Assembly: GCA_963971575.1 (NCBI GenBank)
Contig: OZ020625.1
Coordinates: 20,208,158 to 20,272,157 of the forward strand
Source: Liopterus haemorrhoidalis
Lineage: Eukaryota > Arthropoda > Insecta > Coleoptera > Dytiscidae
Direction of reading: 5' to 3'
DNA length: 64,000 nucleotides
Made by a program: the position numbers and the translations under genes. Below the pieces are notes generated by a model. The model searched no databases, had not been told where the DNA came from, and saw nothing but the letters and a program-made list of their open reading frames with translations. Below are positions 13,178 to 28,370 of the stretch, piece by piece; position 1 is the stretch's first letter; every line of letters starts with the position of its first letter.

Positions 13178-16100
13178 ACCAAATTTTATAACACCCTTGT
13201 CCGATTTTATCGTAAAGGGTTGAAGATAGAAAAAATATTTAAGTAAACAAGTTGTAGCTAGTAAAAATCTCTACATTTTCTTTAGTTACGTCAACTCGCT
13301 AGGTATAATAATTCGAGACTTATTCAAATAAAACCAAATTTTAAAACACCCTTGGCCGATTTTATCGTGAAGGGTTGAAGATAGAAAAAATACTTAAGTA
13401 GACAAGTTGTAGCTAGTAAAAATCTCTACATTTTTTTTATTTACGTCAACTCGCCAGGTATAATAACTCGAGACTTATTCAAATTAAACCAAATTTTAAA
13501 ACACCCTTGGCCGATTTTATCGTGAAGGGTTGAAGATAGAAAAAATACTTAGGTAGACAAGTTGTAGCTAGTAAAAATCTCTACATTCTTTTAATTTACG
13601 TCAACTCGCCAGGTATAATAACTCGAGACTTATTTAAATAAAACCAAATTTTATAACACCCTTGTCCGATTTTATCGTGAAGGGTTGAAGATAGAAAAAA
13701 TACTTAAGTAGACAAGTTGTAGCTAGTAAAAATCTCTACATTTTTTTTTATTTACGTCAACTCGCCAGGTATAATAACTCGAGACTTATTCAAATTAAAC
13801 CAAATTTTATAACACCCTTGTCCGATTTTATCGTGAAGGGTTGAAGATAGAAAAAATATTTAAGTAGACAAGTTGTAGCTAGTAAAAATCTCTACATTTT
13901 CTTTAGTTACGTCAACTCGCTAGGTATAATAACTCGAGACTTATTCAAATAAAACCAAATTTTAAAACACCCTTGGCCGATTTTATCGTGAAGGGTTGAA
14001 GATAGAAAAAATATTTAAGTAGACAAGTTGTAGCTAGTAAAAATCTCTACATTTTCTTTAGTACCGTCAACTCGCTAGGTATAATAACTCGAGACTTATT
14101 CAAATAAAACCAAATTTTAAAACACCCTTGTCCGATTTTATCGTGAAGGGTTGAAGATAGAAAAAATACTTAAGTAGACAAGTTGTAGCTAGTAAAAATC
14201 TCTACATTTTTTTTATTTACGTCAACTCGCCAGGTATAATAACTCGAGACTTATTTAAATAAAACCAAATTTTATAACACCCTTGTCCGATTTTATCGTG
14301 AAGGGTTGAAGATAGAAAAAATACTTAAGTAGACAAGTTGTAGCTAGTAAAAATCTTTACATTTTTTTTATTTACGTCAACTCGCCAGGTATAATAACTC
14401 GAGACTTATTTAAATAAAACCAAATTTTATAACACCCTTGTCCGATTTTATCGTGAAGGGTTGAAGATAGAAAAAATACTTAAGAAGACAAGTTGTAGCT
14501 AGTAAAAATCTCTACATTTTTTTTTTTACGTCAACTCGCCAGGTATAATAACTCGAGACTTATTTAAATAAAACCAAATTTTATAACACCCTTGTCCGAT
14601 TTTATCGTGAAGGGTTGAAGATAGAAAAAATACTTAAGTAGACAAGTTGTAGCTAGTAAAAATCTCTATATTTTTTTTATTTACGTCAACTCGCTAGGTA
14701 TAATAACTCGAGACTTATTCAAATAAAACCAAATTTTAAAACACCCTTGTCCGATTTTATCGTGAAGGGTTGAAGATAGAAAAAATACTTAAGTAGACAA
14801 GTTGTAGCTAGTAAAAATCTCTACATTTTTTTTATTTACGTCAACTCGCCAGGTATAATAACTCGAGACTTATTTAAATAAAACCAAATTTTATAACACC
14901 CTTGTCCGATTTTATCGTGAAGGGTTGAAGATAGAAAAAATATTTAAGAAAACAAGTTGTAGCTAGTAAAAATCTCTACATTTTTTTTATTTACGTCAAC
15001 TCGCCAGGTATAATAACTCGAGACTTATTTAAATAAAACCAAATTTTATAATACCCTTGTCCGATTTTATCGTGAAGGGTTGAAGATAGAAAAAATACTT
15101 AAGTAGACAAGTTGTAGCTAGTAAAAATCTCTACATTTTCTTTAGTTACGTCAACTCGCTAGGTATAATAACTCGAGACTTATTCAAATAAAACCAAATT
15201 TTAAAACACCCTTGGCCGATTTTATCGTGAAGGGTTGAAGATAGAAAAAATACTTAAGTAGACAAGTTGTAGCTAGTAAAAATCTCTATATTTTTTTTAT
15301 TTACGTCAACTCGCCAGGTATAATTACTCGAGACTTATTTAAATAAAACCAAATTTTATAACACCCTTGTCCGATTTTATCGTGAAGGGTTGAAGATAGA
15401 AAAAATACTTAAGTAGACAAGTTGTAGCTAGTAAAAATCTCTACATTTTTTTTATTTACGTCAACTCGCCAGGTATAATAACTCGAGACTTATTTAAATA
15501 AAACCAAATTTTATAACACCCTTGTCCGATTTTATCGTGAAGGGTTGAAGATAGAAAAAATACTTAAGTAGACAAGTTGTAGCTAGTAAAAATCTCTACA
15601 TTTTTTTTTAATTACGTCAACTCGCCAGGTATAATAACTCGAGACTTATTCAAATTAAACCAAATTTTATAACACCCTTGTCCGATTTTATCGTGAAGGG
15701 TTGAAGATAGAAAAAATATTTAAGTAGACAAGTTGTAGCTAGTAAAAATCTCTACATTTTCTTTAGTTACGTCAACTCGCTAGGTATAATAACTCGAGAC
15801 TTATTCAAATAAAACCAAATTTTAAAACACCCTTGTCCGATTTTATCGGGAAGGGTTGAAGATAGAAAAAATACTTAAGTAGACAAGTTGTAGCTAGTAA
15901 AAATCTCTACATTTTTTTTATTTACGTCAACTCGCTAGGTATAATAACTCGAGACTTATTCAAATAAAACCAAATTTTAAAACACCCTTGTCCGATTTTA
16001 TCGTGAAGGGTTGAAGATAGAAAAAATATTTAAGAAGACAAGTTGTAGCTAGTAAAAATCTCTACATTTTTTTTATTTACGTCAACTCGCTAGGTATAAT

Positions 16101-17052
16101 AACTCGAGACTTATTCAAATTAAACCAAATTTTATAACACCCTTGTCCGATTTTATCGTAAAGGGTTGAAGATAGAAAAAATATTTAAGTAAACAAGTTG
16201 TAGCTAGTAAAAATCTCTACATTTTCTTTAGTTACGTCAACTCGCTAGGTATAATAATTCGAGACTTATTCAAATAAAACCAAATTTTAAAACACCCTTG
16301 GCCGATTTTATCGTGAAGGGTTGAAGATAGAAAAAATACTTAAGTAGACAAGTTGTAGCTAGTAAAAATCTCTACATTTTTTTTATTTACGTCAACTCGC
16401 CAGGTATAATAACTCGAGACTTATTCAAATTAAACCAAATTTTAAAACACCCTTGGCCGATTTTATCGTGAAGGGTTGAAGATAGAAAAAATACTTAGGT
16501 AGACAAGTTGTAGCTAGTAAAAATCTCTACATTCTTTTTATTTACGTCAACTCGCCAGGTATAATAACTCGAGACTTATTTAAATAAAACCAAATTTTAT
16601 AACACCCTTGTCCGATTTTATCGTGAAGGGTTGAAGATAGAAAAAATATTTAAGTAAACAAGTTGTAGCTAGTAAAAATCTCTACATTTTCTTTAGTTAC
16701 GTCAACTCGCTAGGTATAATAACTCGAGACTTATTCAAATAAAACCAAATTTTAAAACACCCTTGTCCGATTTTATCGTGAAGGGTTGAAGATAAAAAAA
16801 TACTTAAGTAGACAAGTTTTAGCTAGTAAAAATCTCTACATTTTTTTTATTTACGTCAACTCGCTAGGTATAATAACTCGAGACTTATTCAAATAAAACC
16901 AAATTTTAAAACACCCTTGTCCGATTTTATCGTGAAGGGTTGAAGATAGAAAAAATATTTAAGAAAACAAGTTGTAGCTAGTAAAAATCTCTACATTTTT
17001 TTTATTTACGTCAACTCGCTAGGTATAATAACTCGGGACTTATTCAAATTAA

Positions 17053-20000
17053 ACCAAATTTTATAACACCCTTGTCCGATTTTATCGTAAAGGGTTGAAG
17101 ATAGAAAAAATATTTAAGTAAACAAGTTGTAGCTAGTAAAAATCTCTACATTTTCTTTAGTTACGTCAACTCGCTAGGTATAATAATTCGAGACTTATTC
17201 AAATAAAACCAAATTTTAAAACACCCTTGGCCGATTTTATCGTGAAGGGTTGAAGATAGAAAAAATATTTAATAAGACAAGTTGTAGCAAGTAAAAGTCT
17301 CTACATTTTTTTTAGTTACGTCAACTCGCTAGGTATAATAACTCGAGACTTATTCAAATAAAACCAAATTTTATAACACCCTTGTCCGATTTTATCGTGA
17401 AGGGTTGAAGATAGAAAAAATATTTAATAAGACAAGTTGTAGCAAGTAAAAGTCTCTACATTTTTTTTAGTTACGTCAACTCGCTAGGTATAATAACTCG
17501 AGACTTATTCAAATAAAACCAAATTTTAAAACACCCTTGGCCGATTTTATCGTGAAGGGTTGAAGATAGAAAAAATATTTAAGTAGACAAGTTGTAGCTA
17601 GTAAAAATCTCTACATTTTCTTTAGTTACGTCAACTCGCTAGGTATAATAACTCGAGACTTATTCAAATAAAACCAAATTTTAAAACACCCTTGGCCGAT
17701 TTTATCGTGAAGGGTTGAAGATAGAAAAAATATTTAAGTAGACAAGTTGTAGCTAGTAAAAATCTCTACATTTTCTTTAGTTACGTCAACTCGCTAGGTA
17801 TAATAACTCGAGACTTATTCAAATAAAACCAAATTTTAAAACACCCTTGTCCGATTTTATCGTGAAGGGTTGAAGATAGAAAAAATACTTAAGTAGACAA
17901 GTTGTAGCTAGTAAAAATCTCTACATTTTTTTTATTTACGTCAACTCGCCAGGTATAATAACTCGAGACTTATTTAATTAAAACCAAATTTTATAACACC
18001 CTTGTCCGATTTTATCGTGAAGGGTTGAAGATAAAAAAAATATTTTATAAGACAAGTTGTAGCAAGTAAAAGTCTCTACATTTTTGTTAGTTACGTCAAC
18101 TCGCTAGGTATAATAACTCGAGACTTATTCAAATTAAACCAAATTTTATAACACCCTTGTCCGATTTTATCGTGAAGGGTTGAAGATAGAAAAAATATTT
18201 AAAAAGACAAATTGTAGCTAGTAAAAATCTCTACATTTTTTTTATTTACGTCAACTCGCTAGGTATAATAACTCGAGACTTATTCAAATAAAACCAAATT
18301 TTATAACACCCTTGTCCGATTTTATCGTGAAGGGTTGAAGATAGAAAAAATACTTAAGTAGACAAGTTGTAGCTAGTAAAAATCTCTACATTTTTTTTAT
18401 TTACGTCAACTCGCCAGGTATAATAACTCGAGACTTATTTAAATAAAACCAAATTTTATAACACCCTTGTCCGATTTTATCGTGAAGGGTTGAAGATAGA
18501 AAAAATACTTAAGTAGACAAGTTGTAGCTAGTAAAAATCTCTACATTTTTTTTTATTTACGTCAACTCGCCAGGTATAATAACTCGAGACTTATTCAAAT
18601 TAAACCAAATTTTATAACACCCTTGTCCGATTTTATCGTGAAGGGTTGAAGATAGAAAAAATATTTAAGTAGACAAGTTGTAGCTAGTAAAAATCTCTAC
18701 ATTTTCTTTAGTTACGTCAACTCGCTAGGTATAATAACTCGAGACTTATTCAAATAAAACCAAATTTTAAAACACCCTTGGCCGATTTTATCGTGAAGGG
18801 TTGAAGATAGAAAAAATATTTAAGTAGACAAGTTGTAGCTAGTAAAAATCTCTACATTTTCTTTAGTTACGTCAACTCGCTAGGTATAATAACTCGAGAA
18901 TAATTCAAATAAAACCAAATTTTAAAACACCCTTGTCCGATTTTATCGTGAAGGGTTGAAGATAGAAAAAATACTTAAGTAGACAAGTTGTAGCTAGTAA
19001 AAATCTCTACATTTTTTTTATTTACGTCAACTCGCCAGGTATAATAACTCGAGACTTATTTAAATAAAACCAAATTTTATAACACCCTTGTCCGATTTTA
19101 TCGTGAAGGGTTGAAGATAGAAAAAATACTTAAGTAGACAAGTTGTAGCTAGTAAAAATCTTTACATTTTTTTTATTTACGTCAACTCGCCAGGTATAAT
19201 AACTCGAGACTTATTTAAATAAAACCAAATTTTATAACACCCTTGTCCGATTTTATCGTGAAGGGTTGAAGATAGAAAAAATACTTAAGAAGACAAGTTG
19301 TAGCTAGTAAAAATCTCTACATTTTTTTTATTTACGTCAACTCGCCAGGTATAATAACTCGAGACTTATTTAAATAAAACCAAATTTTATAACACCCTTG
19401 TCCGATTTTATCGTGAAGGGTTGAAGATAGAAAAAATACTTAAGTAGACAAGTTGTAGCTAGTAAAAATCTCTATATTTTTTTTATTTACGTCAACTCGC
19501 TAGGTATAATAACTCGAGACTTATTCAAATAAAACCAAATTTTAAAACACCCTTGTCCGATTTTATCGTGAAGGGTTGAAGATAGAAAAAATACTTAAGT
19601 AGACAAGTTGTAGCTAGTAAAAATCTCTACATTTTTTTTATTTACGTCAACTCGCCAGGTATAATAACTCGAGACTTATTTAAATAAAACCAAATTTTAT
19701 AACACCCTTGTCCGATTTTATCGTGAAGGGTTGAAGATAGAAAAAATATTTAAGAAAACAAGTTGTAGCTAGTAAAAATCTCTACATTTTTTTTATTTAC
19801 GTCAACTCGCCAGGTATAATAACTCGAGACTTATTTAAATAAAACCAAATTTTATAATACCCTTGTCCGATTTTATCGTGAAGGGTTGAAGATAGAAAAA
19901 ATACTTAAGTAGACAAGTTGTAGCTAGTAAAAATCTCTACATTTTCTTTAGTTACGTCAACTCGCTAGGTATAATAACTCGAGACTTATTCAAATAAAAC

Positions 20001-20929
20001 CAAATTTTAAAACACCCTTGGCCGATTTTATCGTGAAGGGTTGAAGATAGAAAAAATACTTAAGTAGACAAGTTGTAGCTAGTAAAAATCTCTATATTTT
20101 TTTTATTTACGTCAACTCGCCAGGTATAATAACTCGAGACTTATTTAAATAAAACCAAATTTTATAACACCCTTGTCCGATTTTATCGTGAAGGGTTGAA
20201 GATAGAAAAAATACTTAAGTAGACAAGTTGTAGCTAGTAAAAATCTCTACATTTTTTTTATTTACGTCAACTCGCCAGGTATAATAACTCGAGACTTATT
20301 TAAATAAAACCAAATTTTATAACACCCTTGTCCGATTTTATCGTGAAGGGTTGAAGATAGAAAAAATACTTAAGTAGACAAGTTGTAGCTAGTAAAAATC
20401 TCTACATTTTTTTTTAATTACGTCAACTCGCCAGGTATAATAACTCGAGACTTATTCAAATTAAACCAAATTTTATAACACCCTTGTCCGATTTTATCGT
20501 GAAGGGTTGAAGATAGAAAAAATATTTAAGTAGACAAGTTGTAGCTAGTAAAAATCTCTACATTTTCTTTAGTTACGTCAACTCGCTAGGTATAATAACT
20601 CGAGACTTATTCAAATAAAACCAAATTTTAAAACACCCTTGTCCGATTTTATCGGGAAGGGTTGAAGATAGAAAAAATACTTAAGTAGACAAGTTGTAGC
20701 TAGTAAAAATCTCTACATTTTTTTTATTTACGTCAACTCGCTAGGTATAATAACTCGAGACTTATTCAAATAAAACCAAATTTTAAAACACCCTTGTCCG
20801 ATTTTATCGTGAAGGGTTGAAGATAGAAAAAATATTTAAGAAGACAAGTTGTAGCTAGTAAAAATCTCTACATTTTTTTTATTTACGTCAACTCGCTAGG
20901 TATAATAACTCGAGACTTATTCAAATTAA
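17053..20929 (+). repeat. Satellite 1 higher-order block, 25-mer, copy 2
   Basis: The distance between successive GTAAAGGG monomers is 3,877 bp (17087 to 20964). Internal markers TTTAATTAAAACC (about 17974), CTCGAGAATAATTC (about 18892) and TATAATACCC (about 19853) recur at the same relative positions in the blocks starting at 24494 and 32557. The monomer just before the block carries CTCGGGAC instead of CTCGAGAC, as it does before the 7130, 23099, 24494 and 32557 blocks, so the unit boundary itself is inherited. Confidence 0.85.
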
Positions 20930-23098
20930 ACCAAATTTTATAACACCCTTGTCCGATTTTATCGTAAAGGGTTGAAGATAGAAAAAATATTTAAGTAAAC
21001 AAGTTGTAGCTAGTAAAAATCTCTACATTTTCTTTAGTTACGTCAACTCGCTAGGTATAATAATTCGAGACTTATTCAAATAAAACCAAATTTTAAAACA
21101 CCCTTGGCCGATTTTATCGTGAAGGGTTGAAGATAGAAAAAATACTTAAGTAGACAAGTTGTAGCTAGTAAAAATCTCTACATTTTTTTTATTTACGTCA
21201 ACTCGCCAGGTATAATAACTCGAGACTTATTCAAATTAAACCAAATTTTAAAACACCCTTGGCCGATTTTATCGTGAAGGGTTGAAGATAGAAAAAATAC
21301 TTAGGTAGACAAGTTGTAGCTAGTAAAAATCTCTACATTCTTTTTATTTACGTCAACTCGCCAGGTATAATAACTCGAGACTTATTTAAATAAAACCAAA
21401 TTTTATAACACCCTTGTCCGATTTTATCGTGAAGGGTTGAAGATAGAAAAAATATTTAAGTAAACAAGTTGTAGCTAGTAAAAATCTCTACATTTTCTTT
21501 AGTTACGTCAACTCGCTAGGTATAATAACTCGAGACTTATTCAAATAAAACCAAATTTTAAAACACCCTTGGCCGATTTTATCGTGAAGGGTTGAAGATA
21601 GAAAAAATATTTACGTAGACAAGTTGTAGCTAGTAAAAATCTCTACATTTTCTTTAGTTACGTCAACTCGCTAGGTATAATAACTCGAGACTTATTCAAA
21701 TAAAACCAAATTTTAAAACACCCTTGTCCGATTTTATCGTGAAGGGTTGAAGATAGAAAAAATACTTAAGTAGACAAGTTGTAGCTAGTAAAAATCTCTA
21801 CATTTTTTTTATTTACGTCAACTCGCCAGGTATAATAACTCGAGACTTATTTAAATAAAACCAAATTTTATAACACCCTTGTCCGATTTTATCGTGAAGG
21901 GTTGAAGATAGAAAAAATACTTAAGTAGACAAGTTGTAGCTAGTAAAAATCTTTACATTTTTTTTATTTACGTCAACTCGCCAGGTATAATAACTCGAGA
22001 CTTATTTAAATAAAACCAAATTTTATAACACCCTTGTCCGATTTTATCGTGAAGGGTTGAAGATAGAAAAAATACTTAAGAAGACAAGTTGTAGCTAGTA
22101 AAAATCTCTACATTTTTTTTATTTACGTCAACTCGCCAGGTATAATAACTCGAGACTTATTTAAATAAAACCAAATTTTATAACACCCTTGTCCGATTTT
22201 ATCGTGAAGGGTTGAAGATAGAAAAAATACTTAAGTAGACAAGTTGTAGCTAGTAAAAATCTCTACATTTTCTTTAGTTACGTCAACTCGCTAGGTATAA
22301 TAATTCGAGACTTATTCAAATAAAACCAAATTTTAAAACACCCTTGGCCGATTTTATCGTGAAGGGTTGAAGATAGAAAAAATACTTAAGTAGACAAGTT
22401 GTAGCTAGTAAAAATCTCTACATTTTTTTTATTTACGTCAACTCGCCAGGTATAATAACTCGAGACTTATTTAAATAAAACCAAATTTTATAACACCCTT
22501 GTCCGATTTTATCGTGAAGGGTTGAAGATAGAAAAAATACTTAAGTAGACAAGTTGTAGCTAGTAAAAATCCCTACATTTTTTTTATTTACGTCAACTCG
22601 CCAGGTATAATAACTCGGGACTTATTCAAATTAAACCAAATTTTATAACACCCTTGTCCGATTTTATCGTGAAGGGTTGAAGATAGAAAAAATATTTAAG
22701 TAGACAAGTTGTAGCTAGTAAAAATCTCTACATTTTCTTTAGTTACGTCAACTCGCTAGGTATAATAACTCGAGACTTATTCAAATAAAACCAAATTTTA
22801 AAACACCCTTGTCCGATTTTATCGTGAAGGGTTGAAGATAAAAAAATACTTAAGTAGACAAGTTTTAGCTAGTAAAAATCTCTACATTTTTTTTATTTAC
22901 GTCAACTCGCTAGGTATAATAACTCGAGACTTATTCAAATAAAACCAAATTTTAAAACACCCTTGTCCGATTTTATCGTGAAGGGTTGAAGATAGAAAAA
23001 ATATTTAAGAAAACAAGTTGTAGCTAGTAAAAATCTCTACATTTTTTTTATTTACGTCAACTCGCTAGGTATAATAACTCGGGACTTATTCAAATTAA

Positions 23099-24493
23099 AC
23101 CAAATTTTATAACACCCTTGTCCGATTTTATCGTAAAGGGTTGAAGATAGAAAAAATATTTAAGTAAACAAGTTGTAGCTAGTAAAAATCTCTACATTTT
23201 CTTTAGTTACGTCAACTCGCTAGGTATAATAATTCGAGACTTATTCAAATAAAACCAAATTTTAAAACACCCTTGGCCGATTTTATCGTGAAGGGTTGAA
23301 GATAGAAAAAATATTTAATAAGACAAGTTGTAGCAAGTAAAAGTCTCTACATTTTTTTTAGTTACGTCAACTCGCTAGGTATAATAACTCGAGACTTATT
23401 CAAATAAAACCAAATTTTATAACACCCTTGTCCGATTTTATCGTGAAGGGTTGAAGATAGAAAAAATATTTAATAAGACAAGTTGTAGCAAGTAAAAGTC
23501 TCTACATTTTTTTTAGTTACGTCAACTCGCTAGGTATAATAACTCGAGACTTATTCAAATAAAACCAAATTTTAAAACACCCTTGGCCGATTTTATCGTG
23601 AAGGGTTGAAGATAGAAAAAATATTTAAGTAGACAAGTTGTAGCTAGTAAAAATCTCTACATTTTCTTTAGTTACGTCAACTCGCTAGGTATAATAACTC
23701 GAGACTTATTCAAATAAAACCAAATTTTAAAACACCCTTGGCCGATTTTATCGTGAAGGGTTGAAGATAGAAAAAATATTTAAGTAGACAAGTTGTAGCT
23801 AGTAAAAATCTCTACATTTTCTTTAGTTACGTCAACTCGCTAGGTATAATAACTCGAGACTTATTCAAATAAAACCAAATTTTAAAACACCCTTGTCCGA
23901 TTTTATCGTGAAGGGTTGAAGATAGAAAAAATACTTAAGTAGACAAGTTGTAGCTAGTAAAAATCTCTACATTTTTTTTATTTACGTCAACTCGCCAGGT
24001 ATAATAACTCGAGACTTATTTAATTAAAACCAAATTTTATAACACCCTTGTCCGATTTTATCGTGAAGGGTTGAAGATAAAAAAAATATTTTATAAGACA
24101 AGTTGTAGCAAGTAAAAGTCTCTACATTTTTGTTAGTTACGTCAACTCGCTAGGTATAATAACTCGAGACTTATTCAAATTAAACCAAATTTTATAACAC
24201 CCTTGTCCGATTTTATCGTGAAGGGTTGAAGATAGAAAAAATATTTAAAAAGACAAATTGTAGCTAGTAAAAATCTCTACATTTTTTTTATTTACGTCAA
24301 CTCGCTAGGTATAATAACTCGAGACTTATTCAAATAAAACCAAATTTTAAAACACCCTTGTCCGATTTTATCGTGAAGGGTTGAAGATAGAAAAAATATT
24401 TAAGAAAACAAGTTGTAGCTAGTAAAAATCTCTACATTTTTTTTATTTACGTCAACTCGCTAGGTATAATAACTCGGGACTTATTCAAATTAA
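23099..24493 (+). repeat. Satellite 1 nine-monomer partial block duplication
   Basis: A 1,395-bp (exactly 9 x 155) segment that repeats the first nine monomers of the block that follows it. The GTAAAGGG monomer, the TTTAATAAGAC pair, the TTTAATTAAAACC monomer and the AAAAAAATATTTTATAAG monomer all occur here and again 1,395 bp downstream. This is a local tandem duplication inside the array, most simply an unequal crossover product. Confidence 0.85.
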
Positions 24494-27400
24494 ACCAAAT
24501 TTTATAACACCCTTGTCCGATTTTATCGTAAAGGGTTGAAGATAGAAAAAATATTTAAGTAAACAAGTTGTAGCTAGTAAAAATCTCTACATTTTCTTTA
24601 GTTACGTCAACTCGCTAGGTATAATAATTCGAGACTTATTCAAATAAAACCAAATTTTAAAACACCCTTGGCCGATTTTATCGTGAAGGGTTGAAGATAG
24701 AAAAAATATTTAATAAGACAAGTTGTAGCAAGTAAAAGTCTCTACATTTTTTTTAGTTACGTCAACTCGCTAGGTATAATAACTCGAGACTTATTCAAAT
24801 AAAACCAAATTTTATAACACCCTTGTCCGATTTTATCGTGAAGGGTTGAAGATAGAAAAAATATTTAATAAGACAAGTTGTAGCAAGTAAAAGTCTCTAC
24901 ATTTTTTTTAGTTACGTCAACTCGCTAGGTATAATAACTCGAGACTTATTCAAATAAAACCAAATTTTAAAACACCCTTGGCCGATTTTATCGTGAAGGG
25001 TTGAAGATAGAAAAAATATTTAAGTAGACAAGTTGTAGCTAGTAAAAATCTCTACATTTTCTTTAGTTACGTCAACTCGCTAGGTATAATAACTCGAGAC
25101 TTATTCAAATAAAACCAAATTTTAAAACACCCTTGGCCGATTTTATCGTGAAGGGTTGAAGATAGAAAAAATATTTAAGTAGACAAGTTGTAGCTAGTAA
25201 AAATCTCTACATTTTCTTTAGTTACGTCAACTCGCTAGGTATAATAACTCGAGACTTATTCAAATAAAACCAAATTTTAAAACACCCTTGTCCGATTTTA
25301 TCGTGAAGGGTTGAAGATAGAAAAAATACTTAAGTAGACAAGTTGTAGCTAGTAAAAATCTCTACATTTTTTTTATTTACGTCAACTCGCCAGGTATAAT
25401 AACTCGAGACTTATTTAATTAAAACCAAATTTTATAACACCCTTGTCCGATTTTATCGTGAAGGGTTGAAGATAAAAAAAATATTTTATAAGACAAGTTG
25501 TAGCAAGTAAAAGTCTCTACATTTTTGTTAGTTACGTCAACTCGCTAGGTATAATAACTCGAGACTTATTCAAATTAAACCAAATTTTATAACACCCTTG
25601 TCCGATTTTATCGTGAAGGGTTGAAGATAGAAAAAATATTTAAAAAGACAAATTGTAGCTAGTAAAAATCTCTACATTTTTTTTATTTACGTCAACTCGC
25701 TAGGTATAATAACTCGAGACTTATTCAAATAAAACCAAATTTTATAACACCCTTGTCCGATTTTATCGTGAAGGGTTGAAGATAGAAAAAATACTTAAGT
25801 AGACAAGTTGTAGCTAGTAAAAATCTCTACATTTTTTTTATTTACGTCAACTCGCCAGGTATAATAACTCGAGACTTATTTAAATAAAACCAAATTTTAT
25901 AACACCCTTGTCCGATTTTATCGTGAAGGGTTGAAGATAGAAAAAATACTTAAGTAGACAAGTTGTAGCTAGTAAAAATCTCTACATTTTTTTTTATTTA
26001 CGTCAACTCGCCAGGTATAATAACTCGAGACTTATTCAAATTAAACCAAATTTTATAACACCCTTGTCCGATTTTATCGTGAAGGGTTGAAGATAGAAAA
26101 AATATTTAAGTAGACAAGTTGTAGCTAGTAAAAATCTCTACATTTTCTTTAGTTACGTCAACTCGCTAGGTATAATAACTCGAGACTTATTCAAATAAAA
26201 CCAAATTTTAAAACACCCTTGGCCGATTTTATCGTGAAGGGTTGAAGATAGAAAAAATATTTAAGTAGACAAGTTGTAGCTAGTAAAAATCTCTACATTT
26301 TCTTTAGTTACGTCAACTCGCTAGGTATAATAACTCGAGAATAATTCAAATAAAACCAAATTTTAAAACACCCTTGTCCGATTTTATCGTGAAGGGTTGA
26401 AGATAGAAAAAATACTTAAGTAGACAAGTTGTAGCTAGTAAAAATCTCTACATTTTTTTTATTTACGTCAACTCGCCAGGTATAATAACTCGAGACTTAT
26501 TTAAATAAAACCAAATTTTATAACACCCTTGTCCGATTTTATCGTGAAGGGTTGAAGATAGAAAAAATACTTAAGTAGACAAGTTGTAGCTAGTAAAAAT
26601 CTTTACATTTTTTTTATTTACGTCAACTCGCCAGGTATAATAACTCGAGACTTATTTAAATAAAACCAAATTTTATAACACCCTTGTCCGATTTTATCGT
26701 GAAGGGTTGAAGATAGAAAAAATACTTAAGAAGACAAGTTGTAGCTAGTAAAAATCTCTACATTTTTTTTATTTACGTCAACTCGCCAGGTATAATAACT
26801 CGAGACTTATTTAAATAAAACCAAATTTTATAACACCCTTGTCCGATTTTATCGTGAAGGGTTGAAGATAGAAAAAATACTTAAGTAGACAAGTTGTAGC
26901 TAGTAAAAATCTCTATATTTTTTTTATTTACGTCAACTCGCTAGGTATAATAACTCGAGACTTATTCAAATAAAACCAAATTTTAAAACACCCTTGTCCG
27001 ATTTTATCGTGAAGGGTTGAAGATAGAAAAAATACTTAAGTAGACAAGTTGTAGCTAGTAAAAATCTCTACATTTTTTTTATTTACGTCAACTCGCCAGG
27101 TATAATAACTCGAGACTTATTTAAATAAAACCAAATTTTATAACACCCTTGTCCGATTTTATCGTGAAGGGTTGAAGATAGAAAAAATATTTAAGAAAAC
27201 AAGTTGTAGCTAGTAAAAATCTCTACATTTTTTTTATTTACGTCAACTCGCCAGGTATAATAACTCGAGACTTATTTAAATAAAACCAAATTTTATAATA
27301 CCCTTGTCCGATTTTATCGTGAAGGGTTGAAGATAGAAAAAATACTTAAGTAGACAAGTTGTAGCTAGTAAAAATCTCTACATTTTCTTTAGTTACGTCA

Positions 27401-28370
27401 ACTCGCTAGGTATAATAACTCGAGACTTATTCAAATAAAACCAAATTTTAAAACACCCTTGGCCGATTTTATCGTGAAGGGTTGAAGATAGAAAAAATAC
27501 TTAAGTAGACAAGTTGTAGCTAGTAAAAATCTCTATATTTTTTTTATTTACGTCAACTCGCCAGGTATAATAACTCGAGACTTATTTAAATAAAACCAAA
27601 TTTTATAACACCCTTGTCCGATTTTATCGTGAAGGGTTGAAGATAGAAAAAATACTTAAGTAGACAAGTTGTAGCTAGTAAAAATCTCTACATTTTTTTT
27701 ATTTACGTCAACTCGCCAGGTATAATAACTCGAGACTTATTTAAATAAAACCAAATTTTATAACACCCTTGTCCGATTTTATCGTGAAGGGTTGAAGATA
27801 GAAAAAATACTTAAGTAGACAAGTTGTAGCTAGTAAAAATCTCTACATTTTTTTTTAATTACGTCAACTCGCCAGGTATAATAACTCGAGACTTATTCAA
27901 ATTAAACCAAATTTTATAACACCCTTGTCCGATTTTATCGTGAAGGGTTGAAGATAGAAAAAATATTTAAGTAGACAAGTTGTAGCTAGTAAAAATCTCT
28001 ACATTTTCTTTAGTTACGTCAACTCGCTAGGTATAATAACTCGAGACTTATTCAAATAAAACCAAATTTTAAAACACCCTTGTCCGATTTTATCGGGAAG
28101 GGTTGAAGATAGAAAAAATACTTAAGTAGACAAGTTGTAGCTAGTAAAAATCTCTACATTTTTTTTATTTACGTCAACTCGCTAGGTATAATAACTCGAG
28201 ACTTATTCAAATAAAACCAAATTTTAAAACACCCTTGTCCGATTTTATCGTGAAGGGTTGAAGATAGAAAAAATATTTAAGAAGACAAGTTGTAGCTAGT
28301 AAAAATCTCTACATTTTTTTTATTTACGTCAACTCGCTAGGTATAATAACTCGAGACTTATTCAAATTAA
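24494..28370 (+). repeat. Satellite 1 higher-order block, 25-mer, copy 3
   Basis: The distance between GTAAAGGG monomers is 3,877 bp (24528 to 28405). The order of diagnostic variants matches the block at 32557 at an offset of 8,063 bp and the block at 17053 at an offset of 7,441 bp. By eye the copies at 24494 and 32557 are almost the same throughout. The 3.9-kb blocks are thus embedded in still longer repeats of about 7.4-8.1 kb. Confidence 0.85.
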
